From JAJDTQ01 sp963422385 (GTDB taxonomy: Bacteria > Desulfobacterota > Binatia > UBA9968 > JAJDTQ01), in the NCBI GenBank assembly GCA_963422385.1, contig OY729432.1, positions 3,844,001 through 3,908,000 on the forward strand: a stretch of DNA of 64,000 nt, written 5' to 3'. A program made the position numbers and the translations under genes. Under the pieces are notes generated by a model. It worked only from the letters and a program-made list of their open reading frames with translations. It was not told the origin of the DNA and searched no databases. The first letter of the stretch is position 1. Every line of letters starts with the position of its first letter. Below are positions 37,982 through 47,252 of this stretch, piece by piece.

Positions 37982-39178
37982 CTAGGCTTCCGGCTTGTAG
38001 ATCTCGGCAGGCATCTTGGACTTCATCCCCCCCTTGCCCAGAGTCTCCTCGAACTCCTTGCGCAGGAACGGGTCCTCGTCCCGATAGGCGATGGCGGTGC
38101 CGCCGTCCTTGATCTCGATGGCGCCGTAGTCGATGGCCTTCTCGCCGGGCCGGCCGCGCTCGCGTCCGGGCGCGTTGGGGCCGAACCAGGCCGACAGACG
38201 CAACGGCTCCGCGCTCACGCCGAAGTGGGCATGGAACCAGTTGCCGCCCATGGGGGCCGCGCTCACCATGCCGACGGGCTCGTAGTCCTGCCGCCTCACC
38301 CCTTCCGCCTTGCCGTCCCTCCACGGCGTGGGACCCAGGGTGGAGGGCCAGGTATAGGTGTAGCCCTTGCCCTTGACGCAGATGAGCACCGCGGCGGAGC
38401 CGTGGGCGTGGGCCTTGGAGTACCGGCCGGTCTCGTGCTGGCCGATCCACAGGTAGAAGCTGTTGCCCACCATGTGCGGCTCGATGCGGCGGTAGCCCGG
38501 CGAGCGGCGGTTGTCCAGCGGCAGCTCGCAGGTGACGATGTCCGGGATGATGTTGGTCTGACGCATGGCCAACCCGCGCACCGGATCCGGCTCGATCTCT
38601 TCGTTGGGCTTGTAGTAGTCCTCGGTCTCCTTGTAGCGGTCGGTGAACGTGTACGGACAGTTGAAGATGAAGTCCGTGTTGTTGAACAGGTTCATGATGT
38701 TGGGCGCCGTGGTGCCGGCCAGCAGCAACGCCGGGCTGGAGGTGGCGTTGACGATCCGGTGCGTGGCGTTCATCGGAATGGCGAACAGCGAACCCTGCTG
38801 CCACTCGAAGGTGTGCTTTTTGCCACTCCCTTCCGCCCAGACCTCGGTGGTGCCGCGACCCTCGACCACGAAATACTGCTCCTCGTACAGGTGCTTCTCG
38901 GCGTTGAGGGCCCCGGCGCCGGGAACCTCCACCACGTAGGAGCCCCAAAGCCCCTCCGTCCCCAGGAGCTGGATGAAGCTGGCGTTTCCGCCCAGACGCT
39001 TCCACGGCTTCATGGGCAGGTTCTGGACCTTCTCCACGCCGATGTCCCGATAGACGGGGATCTCCTGCTCTTCCATGAAGCTGTCATAAGCGGTGTTGGG
39101 GCGAAGGAACTTCCCGTAACCCGCCTTCTGCATCTCGCCCGTGGGCTCCTGCCATTTCGATTGTCCGTTGCCAGCCAT
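37982..39178 (-). CDS. bicupin protein, gentisate-dioxygenase-like fold
   Basis: 398 aa from ATG 39178 with GGGAGG upstream. Two cupin barrels are visible. The first is EKHLYEEQYFVVEGRGTTEVW with IPMNATHRIVNATSSPALLL. The second is SKAHAHGSAAVLICVKGKGYTYTW with GNWFHAHFGVS. Histidines sit where the family binds Fe or Mn. No catalytic specificity is evident; gentisate-like ring-cleaving dioxygenases or oxalate decarboxylases are alternatives. It is the first gene of the bicupin-EutA-ThrC transcript. Confidence 0.75.
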   Translation of the reverse strand: MAGNGQSKWQEPTGEMQKAGYGKFLRPNTAYDSFMEEQEIPVYRDIGVEKVQNLPMKPWKRLGGNASFIQLLGTEGLWGSYVVEVPGAGALNAEKHLYEEQYFVVEGRGTTEVWAEGSGKKHTFEWQQGSLFAIPMNATHRIVNATSSPALLLAGTTAPNIMNLFNNTDFIFNCPYTFTDRYKETEDYYKPNEEIEPDPVRGLAMRQTNIIPDIVTCELPLDNRRSPGYRRIEPHMVGNSFYLWIGQHETGRYSKAHAHGSAAVLICVKGKGYTYTWPSTLGPTPWRDGKAEGVRRQDYEPVGMVSAAPMGGNWFHAHFGVSAEPLRLSAWFGPNAPGRERGRPGEKAIDYGAIEIKDGGTAIAYRDEDPFLRKEFEETLGKGGMKSKMPAEIYKPEA

Positions 39179-39420
39179 AAAAAGTGCCTCCCTGACGTTT
39201 GTGGATGAGCCGCTCAATATAGACAATAGACTTCCGAGCGTCCAGGGTCTGGGATGCACTCGAACCACCTCACCTGTCGAGCCTCCCACATCCTAACTAA
39301 AATTCCCGACCGGGTGGCCGATTCATTAAAGATGCAGGCAGTCAACGCACTCCCGGAGGCGCGACGGCTGCTACAAGTAAGGTCGGCATAGTCAACAAGC
39401 TGCAGAAAAAGGGGTCAGCC

Positions 39421-39738
39421 ATGCTGTTTCACAATAACCTGAGTCCAAACGAGCCCATAGCGACGCCGTGGGTGTTTGGTCCACTTGACGACGACACCAG
39501 CTTGGCAGACTGTGGCTTCGCCGTCGCAGCGGCATCCCTTGGATTGGATCCTGTCTACCAGACAACAGGAGACCTGTATGACCCGAACGGGGACGAGAAT
39601 TTCTTCGTTACCGGGACGCGTGGGAGCGGGACACCAGAAAGTGGCAGTGTCGTCGGGCTCATCAACATAGTGAGTTCAGTTCTTGGGGATGCAGACTGCA
39701 GGGAAGCTCTCTGGGAGACAATATGGCCGGGCCGGTGA
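39421..39738 (+). CDS. hypothetical small protein
   Basis: 105 aa, ATG preceded by AAGGGG. No family recognised. The sequence is acidic and Gly/Asp-rich (VFGPLDDDTSLADCGFAVAAASLGLDP, TGTRGSGTPESGSVVGLINIVSS). It lies in an AT-richer stretch just before the Sel1 relic and could be a fragment. The 180 bases after it hold no feature I can support. Confidence 0.35.
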   Translation: MLFHNNLSPNEPIATPWVFGPLDDDTSLADCGFAVAAASLGLDPVYQTTGDLYDPNGDENFFVTGTRGSGTPESGSVVGLINIVSSVLGDADCREALWETIWPGR

Positions 39739-39918
39739 GGACATAACGGGCATATCAACGCCATAAGCAATATCCGGCGGCCGGTAAAACGGGAACAACG
39801 TCGATGGTGATGCCGAACCTTCCCAACTCCCTGCCGTTTCCGTGGCCCGAGGTTGCCGTCGGGATTGGCTGATACCCGCCGGACAGGATGACATAAACCG
39901 TAGAAGGGTGGCGCGGCT

Positions 39919-40772
39919 ATGGATAAACACTTCGTCACGCGAGTTTTGACATATGTGGCTTTGAGTTTGATCTGGATGGCGCTGACCGTCGGTATTGCAC
40001 AAGCTCAGGCTCAAGCGCCAAAAGAACCGGCATCGCTGGCAATTTGCCTCGCAAAGAACACGACGCGAGCAGCCACAGCCATTTTTGATGCGTGTCAGAC
40101 CGATGCTCAACATGGAAACGCGGACGCCCAGTACCGTCTTGGCACCTTCTATGCCAAGGGCCTGGGGACGCCCCGGAATGACGAGGCTGCCATGCACTGG
40201 TATCGCATGGCACCCAACAGGGACACCCAGTGGCACAGTTCTACTTGGCTCTCGGCTACGCCCGTGGCTACGGTGGACGTCGGGACTTCGCCAAAGCGAT
40301 CCATTGGTACCGTTTGGCAGGGCAGCAGGGAAGCGCCCGCGCACAATACAATCTCGGCACCATGTATGCCAACGCGCAAGGAGTCGCTCAAGACTATGAG
40401 GAAGCCATGCGCTGGTACCGCATGGCGGCAGATCGCGGGTTTCCATTGGCGCGAACTCAACTCGGAGTGATGTACCACGCGGGCCATGGGGTGCCTGTCA
40501 ACTATGCCGAGGCCATGCGCTGGTACCGCATGGCAGCCCAACAAGGATACCCCCGTGCACAGCACAACCTCGGCGTCCTGTACTTCACCGGCCGTGGGGT
40601 AGGCAGAGACCCTGTGCGTGCCTACATATGGTTTGACCTCGCTGCTGCCGGCGGCATAGAACTGGCACGCAAGGCGCGCGGCGAGGTCGAGCAATGCATC
40701 ACCCCCGAACAACTCGCCGAGTCAAAGCGCGTGGCACTCGAATTGGCCGACAAGGATCGAAGGAGCCCTTAG
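39919..40772 (+). pseudogene. Sel1-repeat (SEL1/TPR-like) exported protein with a one-base deletion
   Basis: A signal peptide (VLTYVALSLIWMALTVGIAQAQA) is followed by Sel1 repeats of about 36 residues (AQYRLGTFYAKGLGTPRNDEAAMHWYRMA and at least four more). After the first repeat the frame breaks at about 40211. The sequence GCA-CCCAACAGG lacks one G compared with GCA-GCC-CAA-CAA in the intact later repeat at 40527. Restoring it joins the frames as RMAAQQGHPVAQFYLALGY. Downstream repeats read to TAG 40772. Sel1 proteins are scaffolds in envelope or signalling complexes. The deletion may be real decay or a sequence error. Confidence 0.8.
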
Positions 40773-40796
40773 GAGTCTACCGAGTAAGCGAACCGT
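40771..40796 (+). repeat. dispersed repeat AGGAGTCTACCGAGTAAGCG at the Sel1 gene stop
   Basis: AGGAGTCTACCGAGTAAGCG then AACCGT is a diverged copy of the AGGAGCCTGTCCGAGTAAGC element end. The stop codon TAG (40770-40772) overlaps its start, as at three other genes. Confidence 0.5.
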
Positions 40797-40810
40797 CCCG
40801 TGCCAGAAAT

Positions 40811-43669
40811 CTACTTCTTCTCCGCCCCCGGCGCGGCGGGCTCCGCTACACCCTCGTTGCGCCGGGTCTCCACCTGCAACGGCTGCTGGCCTTTCCTGGC
40901 CTCGCCCCAGTACACGGTGCGGTGCGGGAACGGTATCTCGATGCCGCGTTCGTCGAAGGCCTTCTTAAGGCGGCGGTTGTACTCGCGGCCGATGCGCCAC
41001 TGCTGGACTGGCCGGGTCTTGAGCCGGCCGCGCACGATGACCGCGGAATCCTCGAAGCGGTCCACGCCCATGATCTCGATGGGCTCCAGCATGTCGTAAC
41101 GGAACTGCGGGTCCTCACGCATCGCCTCGTCCACCTCCCTCATCAGCGCCACCACTTCGTCCGTGTCCTCGCTATACCCGATGCCCACGTCCAGCAGGTA
41201 GCGGGAATAGTCCTTGGTCATGTTCTGCACGTGGTCGATGGTGCTGTTGGGCACGAAGTGCACGTTGCCGCTCAGGTCGCGGATGCGCACGGAGCGCAGG
41301 GTGACCTTCTCGACCACGCCGGCGACCCCGCCCACCTCCACCACGTCGCCGGCCCCCACGCTGCCTTCCGTCAGGATGAAGAGGCCGTTGATGATGTCCT
41401 TGATGAGCGACTGGGCGGCGAAGCCCACGGCCAGACCGAAGATTCCGACGCCCGCCAGCAGTGGTCCGGTCTCCACTCCCACCAGTTGCAGGATCAGCAG
41501 AAACCCCACCAGCACCACCAGCAGCTTCACCGAGGTCTGCGCCAGCGGCGCGAGGGTCTGAAGCTTCCTTCCGGTCTCCCGGCTGCGCATCTGGTCCAGG
41601 ACCCTGGGGCGCAGCAGAGAAAGCACCGTGGCGTTGCTCAGCCGGATGAGGCCGAGCCCGGCGACGATCACCAACGCGATCAATGCCGCTCTCACGAGCA
41701 CCGTCTCACCCGCCGGGGTGCCCAGAAACCCCACCACCGAGGCCCCCCATATCTCCAGCAGAATCGCCGCACCCGCAAGCCCCAGCGGCAGGTCCACGAG
41801 CGTGCGCAACAGGCCGGCGTGCTCGTTGCCGGTTGGATCGACTTCCGCTTCCGGGCCACCACGCCCGGTCAGGACCCGCTTCCACACCGCACGGACCGCG
41901 CTCTTGAGGTAGAAGGAAATGAGTGCCACGGCCAGGACCAGGAGCCCGGAGCCCATGATCCTCTGCCAGATGAACTGCGACGCGTACTGATAGCCCGCCA
42001 GGTTCAGGGTGATGACGCCGGCCAGCACCGCCACCGCCAGCGCATGAACCAGGGGCCAGACCGACCACAGGAGCCCTTCCTGCGAACGGCTGCGCTGGAG
42101 GGCCACCTGCATGAGGGCGCTTCGCCGGCGGCATCCCACCGCCACGAGCACCAGCACCACCAGCGCGAAGGCGATCATCAGAAGGCGCGCCAGCGCCAGG
42201 CTCGCGGCCACGTCTTCTCCGGGAGCGTGCAACAGAACGTAACGCGGGACCAGGAACGCGAACGCAGCCGCACATCCCACCAGGACCGCCGTCCGAAGCG
42301 GCCGGCCAGCATCCGTAGTCACTCCCCAGCGGCGCTCCCCGTGACTGTCCGGGCGGAAGACCGCACCAGCGAACAGGCCGATCCAGAGCACCAGTGCAGC
42401 CAGTTGCAAAGCCCCTGCCAGGACCGGGCCGAGAGAGTCGTTCCGGGACAGGCCGAACTGCGGCAGCGCCAACGTGAAGACGATGATGTATGCCGGCCAG
42501 ACCGCGGCTTGGAGCGCCAGCAGCACCGCCACGCGATACGCCGGCACATCGCGGTGGCGGACCATGTGATCGGCCAACCGTGCCCGAAGGAAGCCGCCGG
42601 CCCTCACCGCGAGCCGCGGGGTCACGCCGAAAACCAGCGCGGCCGCCACCCATGGCCACGGTGACGCATCGAAACGGCTCCGAGCCATCCGCCACTCCAG
42701 ATGAAGCAGACGGTAGACGCGCCCGGACAGCGCCACCGCGCCGGCAGTGGCCTGCCCGAAGAGCGCCCCGTTGGGCGGGAACAGCCCCAGAGGTTCCCGG
42801 TTCCGCAGCCATAACATCCTGCCCAGGACAAGAGTGTAGAGGCTCTCGAGCTGGTCTTCCCGCTGGCGCTTCAGGTCCGCCAGCCGCGTTGCCCGCTCCG
42901 CCAACCCGGTGAGGACGCGCTCCTGGGCCTGCAACGCCCCCTTGCGGTCCCTGACGAGGCCGCCGAGCCGGGCGCTCATGTCCGACGACGGCTTCCCCTC
43001 CGCCGCAAGCGCCCGCGCGTGGCCACTGGCATCGGCATCCGCCCGGAACAGCAGCGTGCCCAGCTCGAACAGCGCTTGCCGGTACTCTCGGAGTGACTGG
43101 CGCAGCGACTCTTCATCCGTGGACCGGGCCAGACTCCGCTGGCCCCGCTGACGGAACTTCTCGAGCTCCACCTTGATGTGGCGGGCCACCCAGTCGCCGG
43201 CGCCGTAACGTTCGACCAGTGCGACGAGCCGCTCCTTGTTGCGCCTATCCTGAGCCGTGAGCCGCTCCTGTTCCGAAAGCTCGGTCCGTACCCGCTCCAA
43301 CTCTCTGCCGCGCGAGAGTGTCTCCTGCTGCAGCTTCAACACCTCCAGCTCCAGGGTCATGAGCAGCGTGTCGAGCCGCGACTGGGTCTCGATCAGACGC
43401 TTCTCGATGAACGCGATACGGTCATCGAGCACCGCCTCCTCGAGATCGATGCTTGCCGCCGTGTCCGGAACCGGGCGCGGTCGGGTCTCCCTGGACGGGT
43501 CAGGCTCCGGCGCGGGCCGGGACTCATCTGCCGGCGCCGTCACCGGCGGAGGTTCCGCCACGTCTATGGTTTCGGGAGGCGTCTGGCCGAAGCCCGGCAA
43601 CGGGGCCAGAGCCCATGCGGCCACAGCCGTGGAGATGGCCAGGACCGCGGGCAGCAATCTCATGTTCAT
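40811..43669 (-). CDS. large mechanosensitive channel, MscS/MscK-like
   Basis: 952 aa. A signal peptide (MNMRLLPAVLAISTAVAAWA) and Pro-rich linker are followed by a long coiled coil (residues about 65-290), which would be periplasmic as in MscK/YbiO. Many membrane helices follow. The MscS pore helix and beta domain come at the C terminus: GVGIFGLAVGFAAQSLIKDIINGLFILTEGSVGAGDVVEVGGVAGVVEKVTLRSVRIRD. It releases solutes on osmotic downshock. Either ATG 43669 or 43663 may start it. It is divergent from the MFS gene. Confidence 0.9.
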   Translation of the reverse strand: MNMRLLPAVLAISTAVAAWALAPLPGFGQTPPETIDVAEPPPVTAPADESRPAPEPDPSRETRPRPVPDTAASIDLEEAVLDDRIAFIEKRLIETQSRLDTLLMTLELEVLKLQQETLSRGRELERVRTELSEQERLTAQDRRNKERLVALVERYGAGDWVARHIKVELEKFRQRGQRSLARSTDEESLRQSLREYRQALFELGTLLFRADADASGHARALAAEGKPSSDMSARLGGLVRDRKGALQAQERVLTGLAERATRLADLKRQREDQLESLYTLVLGRMLWLRNREPLGLFPPNGALFGQATAGAVALSGRVYRLLHLEWRMARSRFDASPWPWVAAALVFGVTPRLAVRAGGFLRARLADHMVRHRDVPAYRVAVLLALQAAVWPAYIIVFTLALPQFGLSRNDSLGPVLAGALQLAALVLWIGLFAGAVFRPDSHGERRWGVTTDAGRPLRTAVLVGCAAAFAFLVPRYVLLHAPGEDVAASLALARLLMIAFALVVLVLVAVGCRRRSALMQVALQRSRSQEGLLWSVWPLVHALAVAVLAGVITLNLAGYQYASQFIWQRIMGSGLLVLAVALISFYLKSAVRAVWKRVLTGRGGPEAEVDPTGNEHAGLLRTLVDLPLGLAGAAILLEIWGASVVGFLGTPAGETVLVRAALIALVIVAGLGLIRLSNATVLSLLRPRVLDQMRSRETGRKLQTLAPLAQTSVKLLVVLVGFLLILQLVGVETGPLLAGVGIFGLAVGFAAQSLIKDIINGLFILTEGSVGAGDVVEVGGVAGVVEKVTLRSVRIRDLSGNVHFVPNSTIDHVQNMTKDYSRYLLDVGIGYSEDTDEVVALMREVDEAMREDPQFRYDMLEPIEIMGVDRFEDSAVIVRGRLKTRPVQQWRIGREYNRRLKKAFDERGIEIPFPHRTVYWGEARKGQQPLQVETRRNEGVAEPAAPGAEKK

Positions 43670-43799
43670 TCCAGCATTCTCACAGCGTCCGACGACCAGA
43701 AGCCCGTCCAGGTGCGAGCGCCGCATCCCTCCGTCTGTTAATCCCCCGGTCTGTCGGCTACTGTGTTGTTTCTTACTTCCCGCTCGTCCACGATTCAAG

Positions 43800-45209
43800 A
43801 TGACAGCGCGCGCCAACACCCTGCTCCTGGCCACCACCATGCTCGTTTCCTTCACCACGGGCACGGCCAGCCGCATCTTCGCCATCTCGCTGCCTTCCAT
43901 TGCCGCAGGCCTTCATACCGACATGGTGGGGATCTCGTGGGCGCTCATCTCCTTCCAGCTTGCCACCGCCGCCCTGTCGCTGATCTTCGGGCGCGTGGGC
44001 GACGTATACGGCCGACAGACCGTCTACATCTGGGGCATCGTGCTCTTCACCGCAAGCTCGCTCCTGTGCGGGCTTGCCGGCAGCATCGCGCAACTCATCT
44101 TCTATCGAGTGCTCCAGGGCGTTGCCGCGGCCATGCTCCAGGCCCAGGGACGCGCCCTGGCCATGGATGCATCGACGGAAGCATCCATGGGGCGGGCCCA
44201 GGGGCTCATGACCACGGCCCATCACAGCGGCTTTCTTCTCGGGCCGGGCCTGGGCGGGTTCATCATCCAGTACATTCACTGGCGCGGCATCTTCTACTTC
44301 CTCGTGCCGTTGGGGCTCATCGGAACGGCCCTGAGCCTCAGCTACAGGCGGCGCCAGGATACCCCTGCCGCCGCCGGCCCGGGACGCCCGGCCATCGACT
44401 ACCTCGGCGCCGCGCTTCTGATTGCCGCCACCCTGGCGCTGATGGCGGTCCTCGACCGCCGGGTCATGGAGTCCATGACGGTGGGGTGGCGCTTCGCCGT
44501 GGCCGCCTCCTTCGCCGCACTCACCGTCGGGTTCCTGGTCCGGGAAGGCCGCGCCCCGAGCCCCATCCTGAGCCTGGCCCTGTTCAGGATCCGGATGTTC
44601 GCCTTCAGCACGGTAACGCTGCTGCTGGTCTCTACCGTCATGGCGCTCACCGTATACCTGCTGCCATTCTACCTGCAGGACGTGCTGCGTCTGAGCCCGT
44701 CGTTCATGGGCGTCCTGTTCATCAGCGCGCCGATCTTCGCCGTCACGCTGTCGCCCGCAGGCGGCTACCTTTCGGACAAGATAGGTCCCAGGATACCCGC
44801 CACCACAGGCGCGCTGCTGTTCGCGGTTGCCTCCTTCCTGGGGGTGTTCTTCGAGCCGGCTTCGCACTGGCTGCTGCCGACGCTGGTCCTTGCCCTAGGC
44901 GGCCTAGGCACGGCGCTCTTCTTTCCCGCCAACCACACCGCGCTCATCGCCTCGGTGCCCGCGCCGCACCGGGGCGTCGCCACCGGCACCCTGTACACCA
45001 TGTTCGGCCTCGGGAACGTCTTCGGCATCACGGTGGGGAACCTCCTCATGACCGCAGCTTTCCGGATGCACTCCGGCATCGCCGATGCGCTGCCCGCGGC
45101 CACCAACCAGGCACCCTTCGTGCTGGCGCTCCAGGACACCTTTCTCGTCACCACGGACATCGCGCTGGTGGCGGCGGTCTGCTCGGTGCTGCGGGGCAGC
45201 AAGGGATAG
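43800..45209 (+). CDS. MFS transporter, 14-TM drug-exporter (EmrB/QacA) type
   Basis: 469 aa with about 14 hydrophobic helices. FGRVGDVYGRQTVYIWGIVLF is the loop 2-3 A-motif, and FYRVLQGVAAAMLQAQGRAL is the motif B region. LGPGLGGFIIQYIHWRGIFYF is the motif C typical of drug antiporters. It is likely a proton-driven exporter; the substrate is unknown. It is divergent from the MscS gene, and the 130-base gap shows no clear promoter. Confidence 0.9.
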   Translation: MTARANTLLLATTMLVSFTTGTASRIFAISLPSIAAGLHTDMVGISWALISFQLATAALSLIFGRVGDVYGRQTVYIWGIVLFTASSLLCGLAGSIAQLIFYRVLQGVAAAMLQAQGRALAMDASTEASMGRAQGLMTTAHHSGFLLGPGLGGFIIQYIHWRGIFYFLVPLGLIGTALSLSYRRRQDTPAAAGPGRPAIDYLGAALLIAATLALMAVLDRRVMESMTVGWRFAVAASFAALTVGFLVREGRAPSPILSLALFRIRMFAFSTVTLLLVSTVMALTVYLLPFYLQDVLRLSPSFMGVLFISAPIFAVTLSPAGGYLSDKIGPRIPATTGALLFAVASFLGVFFEPASHWLLPTLVLALGGLGTALFFPANHTALIASVPAPHRGVATGTLYTMFGLGNVFGITVGNLLMTAAFRMHSGIADALPAATNQAPFVLALQDTFLVTTDIALVAAVCSVLRGSKG

Positions 45210-45225
45210 GAGGGGTTCCATAACC

Positions 45226-45254
45226 TTGACATGAACGGAAGACCGGCACACAAT
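45226..45254 (+). promoter_or_regulatory. probable promoter of the small membrane-protein gene
   Basis: TTGACA (45226-45231), 17 bases, CACAAT (45249-45254). The start codon at 45262 lies where transcription should begin, so the mRNA may be leaderless; no Shine-Dalgarno is seen. Confidence 0.5.
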
Positions 45255-45261
45255 TCCAAGC

Positions 45262-45474
45262 ATGACGACGGTGATCGTCGAAGTGTACGATGCACTGAAA
45301 TCGGCTGGCGCCGACGATGAGAAGGCTCGCGCGGCTGCGACCTCGATCGGCTACTATCAGCGCGATATTGCGGAACTGAAATCCGACATGAGACTCTTGA
45401 AATGGATGACGGGATTTGTATTGGCTGGCGTCGCAGGCTTGGTTGCCAAAGCCTTTCTGGCGGCGGCGCCATGA
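45262..45474 (+). CDS. small coiled-coil plus membrane-anchor protein (DUF1640/CCDC90-like)
   Basis: 70 aa. TTVIVEVYDALKSAGADDEKARAAATSI is an amphipathic helix. KSDMRLLKWMTGFVLAGVAGLVAKAFLAAAP is a single C-terminal membrane helix. The short coil-anchor form resembles bacterial DUF1640-type proteins of unknown function. It has good promoter support and probably leaderless translation. Confidence 0.65.
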   Translation: MTTVIVEVYDALKSAGADDEKARAAATSIGYYQRDIAELKSDMRLLKWMTGFVLAGVAGLVAKAFLAAAP

Positions 45475-45582
45475 CCCGCTTCAACACCAGGGAGACCTCA
45501 GAAAGGCGGCCAAGTCCACCGCGGGACCGCATATCCCGACGCCTGCCACTCGTTCATCCTGCCGCGTGTCCGCAGGTCCGCG

Positions 45583-47163
45583 TCACATTCCCCACACGGT
45601 GACCGGCCTCCCGTCCACGGACTCGTCCCGGCGGAATAGCTTGTCCTTCCACCATCGGCCTTCGGTCCGGTCGAAGATGACGAGATGACCGGACTCGGCG
45701 CCGCAGCGGTCCATGTAGCCAAGGGTCTGCCAGAGACCGTCGGCGACGGTTCGATCCAGCCCCTTGTGCAGCACTTTGCACTCGACCACGAACCGGCTTA
45801 TCCGCTTCCCGTGCGGCCAGACGATGAGCAGGTCGGTGCGCCCTCGGCCCAGGCCATACTCCCGTTCGATGCGGCCTCCTCCGTTCACCACCCGCTGCAG
45901 GAACGCCTGGAGCAGGAGCTGCGGACCGGCTTCCTGGTAGTCGAATCGCGCCATCCAGTGTTCCGAGTGCTCCCGAAAGAACTCCTGGAAAGCGGCCAGC
46001 AGCTTGTCGAGGTGGAGCCCGCCGTCGGGATGCACATACCAAGCCGTGTCCTGCACCAGCCCCGCCTCGGCGGCGTAGGTAAGCTCCCGCGGCACCACCT
46101 CCGCGTAGATGGGGTTGGCGATGCGAAGCGGGTCATCGCCCGCGATCAGGCCGAGGTCGCGCACGTACTCGATGTCCCGGGCCGAGAACCCGCGCTCGTC
46201 GCCGCCGCTCAGCAGCGGCCCGATGACGCGCCGCACGTGATCCTCTTGCAGCTTGTCGGCAAGCTGGTCCATGTGGGTCTCCCGGCGCAGGATGAGCCGC
46301 TCCTGGGCCTCGCGAACATCGTCCTCCGTGATGGCCCGACCGCGGTCGCGGCCCGCCTCGTTTCGGAAGCAGGCGTCGTATCCGAGCGCGTTCACGAGCC
46401 AGGGTTGGCCGCGGGTTTGCGCCCAGACCGTCTCCAACGCGGCCGGGCTGAATGCCTGACCGCTCTCCTCGGTGTGTTGCCGGAGCAGCGCTTCCGACTC
46501 GGCCTCCGTAAAGTCTCCAAGACGCAGCGACTCGGCCTTGATGTTGAACGCGCTGCCGCCCGCGATCACCGCGTTCTCCGCGCTCGAGTGGATGCGGTAG
46601 TCACGCACGTCGCGCACGCCGCACAAGACGACGCTGTGCGGAAAACTCCCTGGGCGGGCGTCGTATCCCGCTCGCAACTGCCGGAGCACGGACAGCAGCG
46701 TGTCGCCCAACAGCGAGTCGATCTCGTCCATGAGAAGCACCAGAGGTTCCGGGTCGGCCTCGCACCAGCGGGCCAGCACTTCCCGGAGCGCGCCGTCCGG
46801 GCCGGCTGTCTCCAGGATGCCGGGCCAGAGGCCCGCCAGCGACTCGTCGCGGAAAGTCGTGCGCGCGCGGATTGCCATCTCGGAAAGAATGGCGCGCATG
46901 GCCCGGGCCACGTCTTCGCGCGCCGCCTGGCCGACCTCCACGTTCATGTACAAACAGCGGTATCCTCCCTCGACGCCGCTGTTCAGCAGGTTCCGCAAGG
47001 CGAGGAGGATCGATGTCTTGCCCGTCTGCCGCGGAGCGTGGAGCACGAAGTATCGCTTGTCCCTGACGAGGGCTCGGATCTCACCGAGATTCAACCGCTC
47101 CAGCGGCGAGATGCAATAGTGGTCCGCCGGAACGACGGGCCCCGTGGTGTTGAAGAAACGCAT
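45583..47163 (-). CDS. AAA ATPase with C-terminal PD-(D/E)xK nuclease-like domain
   Basis: 526 aa. MRFFNTTGPVVPADHYCISPLERLNL is the usual N terminus of AAA-like (AAA_14/ATPase-PDDEXK fusion) proteins. HAPRQTGKTSI is the Walker A and LVLLMDEIDSLLG the Walker B. A winged-helix-like middle (YVRDLGLIA, IYAEVVPREL) leads to RTDLLIVWPHGKRISRFVVECKV, a PD-(D/E)xK core (D, E-x-K). Such ATPase-nuclease fusions are frequent, poorly understood and often called mobile or defence-related. Tandem 9-mers AACTGTCTA lie upstream. Confidence 0.75.
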   Translation of the reverse strand: MRFFNTTGPVVPADHYCISPLERLNLGEIRALVRDKRYFVLHAPRQTGKTSILLALRNLLNSGVEGGYRCLYMNVEVGQAAREDVARAMRAILSEMAIRARTTFRDESLAGLWPGILETAGPDGALREVLARWCEADPEPLVLLMDEIDSLLGDTLLSVLRQLRAGYDARPGSFPHSVVLCGVRDVRDYRIHSSAENAVIAGGSAFNIKAESLRLGDFTEAESEALLRQHTEESGQAFSPAALETVWAQTRGQPWLVNALGYDACFRNEAGRDRGRAITEDDVREAQERLILRRETHMDQLADKLQEDHVRRVIGPLLSGGDERGFSARDIEYVRDLGLIAGDDPLRIANPIYAEVVPRELTYAAEAGLVQDTAWYVHPDGGLHLDKLLAAFQEFFREHSEHWMARFDYQEAGPQLLLQAFLQRVVNGGGRIEREYGLGRGRTDLLIVWPHGKRISRFVVECKVLHKGLDRTVADGLWQTLGYMDRCGAESGHLVIFDRTEGRWWKDKLFRRDESVDGRPVTVWGM

Positions 47164-47201
47164 GGCTGTCCGTATGGCGGCTCAGCGACAGGATATCATG
47201 A

Positions 47202-47220
47202 AACTGTCTACAACTGTCTA
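47202..47220. repeat. direct repeat AACTGTCTA in the ATPase leader
   Basis: AACTGTCTA occurs at 47202-47210 and 47212-47220, upstream of the ATPase/nuclease start. Two 9-mers spaced by one base could be a regulator site, or chance. Confidence 0.3.
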
Positions 47221-47252
47221 TAACGGGATCCCGACAATTGGCACACGACCCT

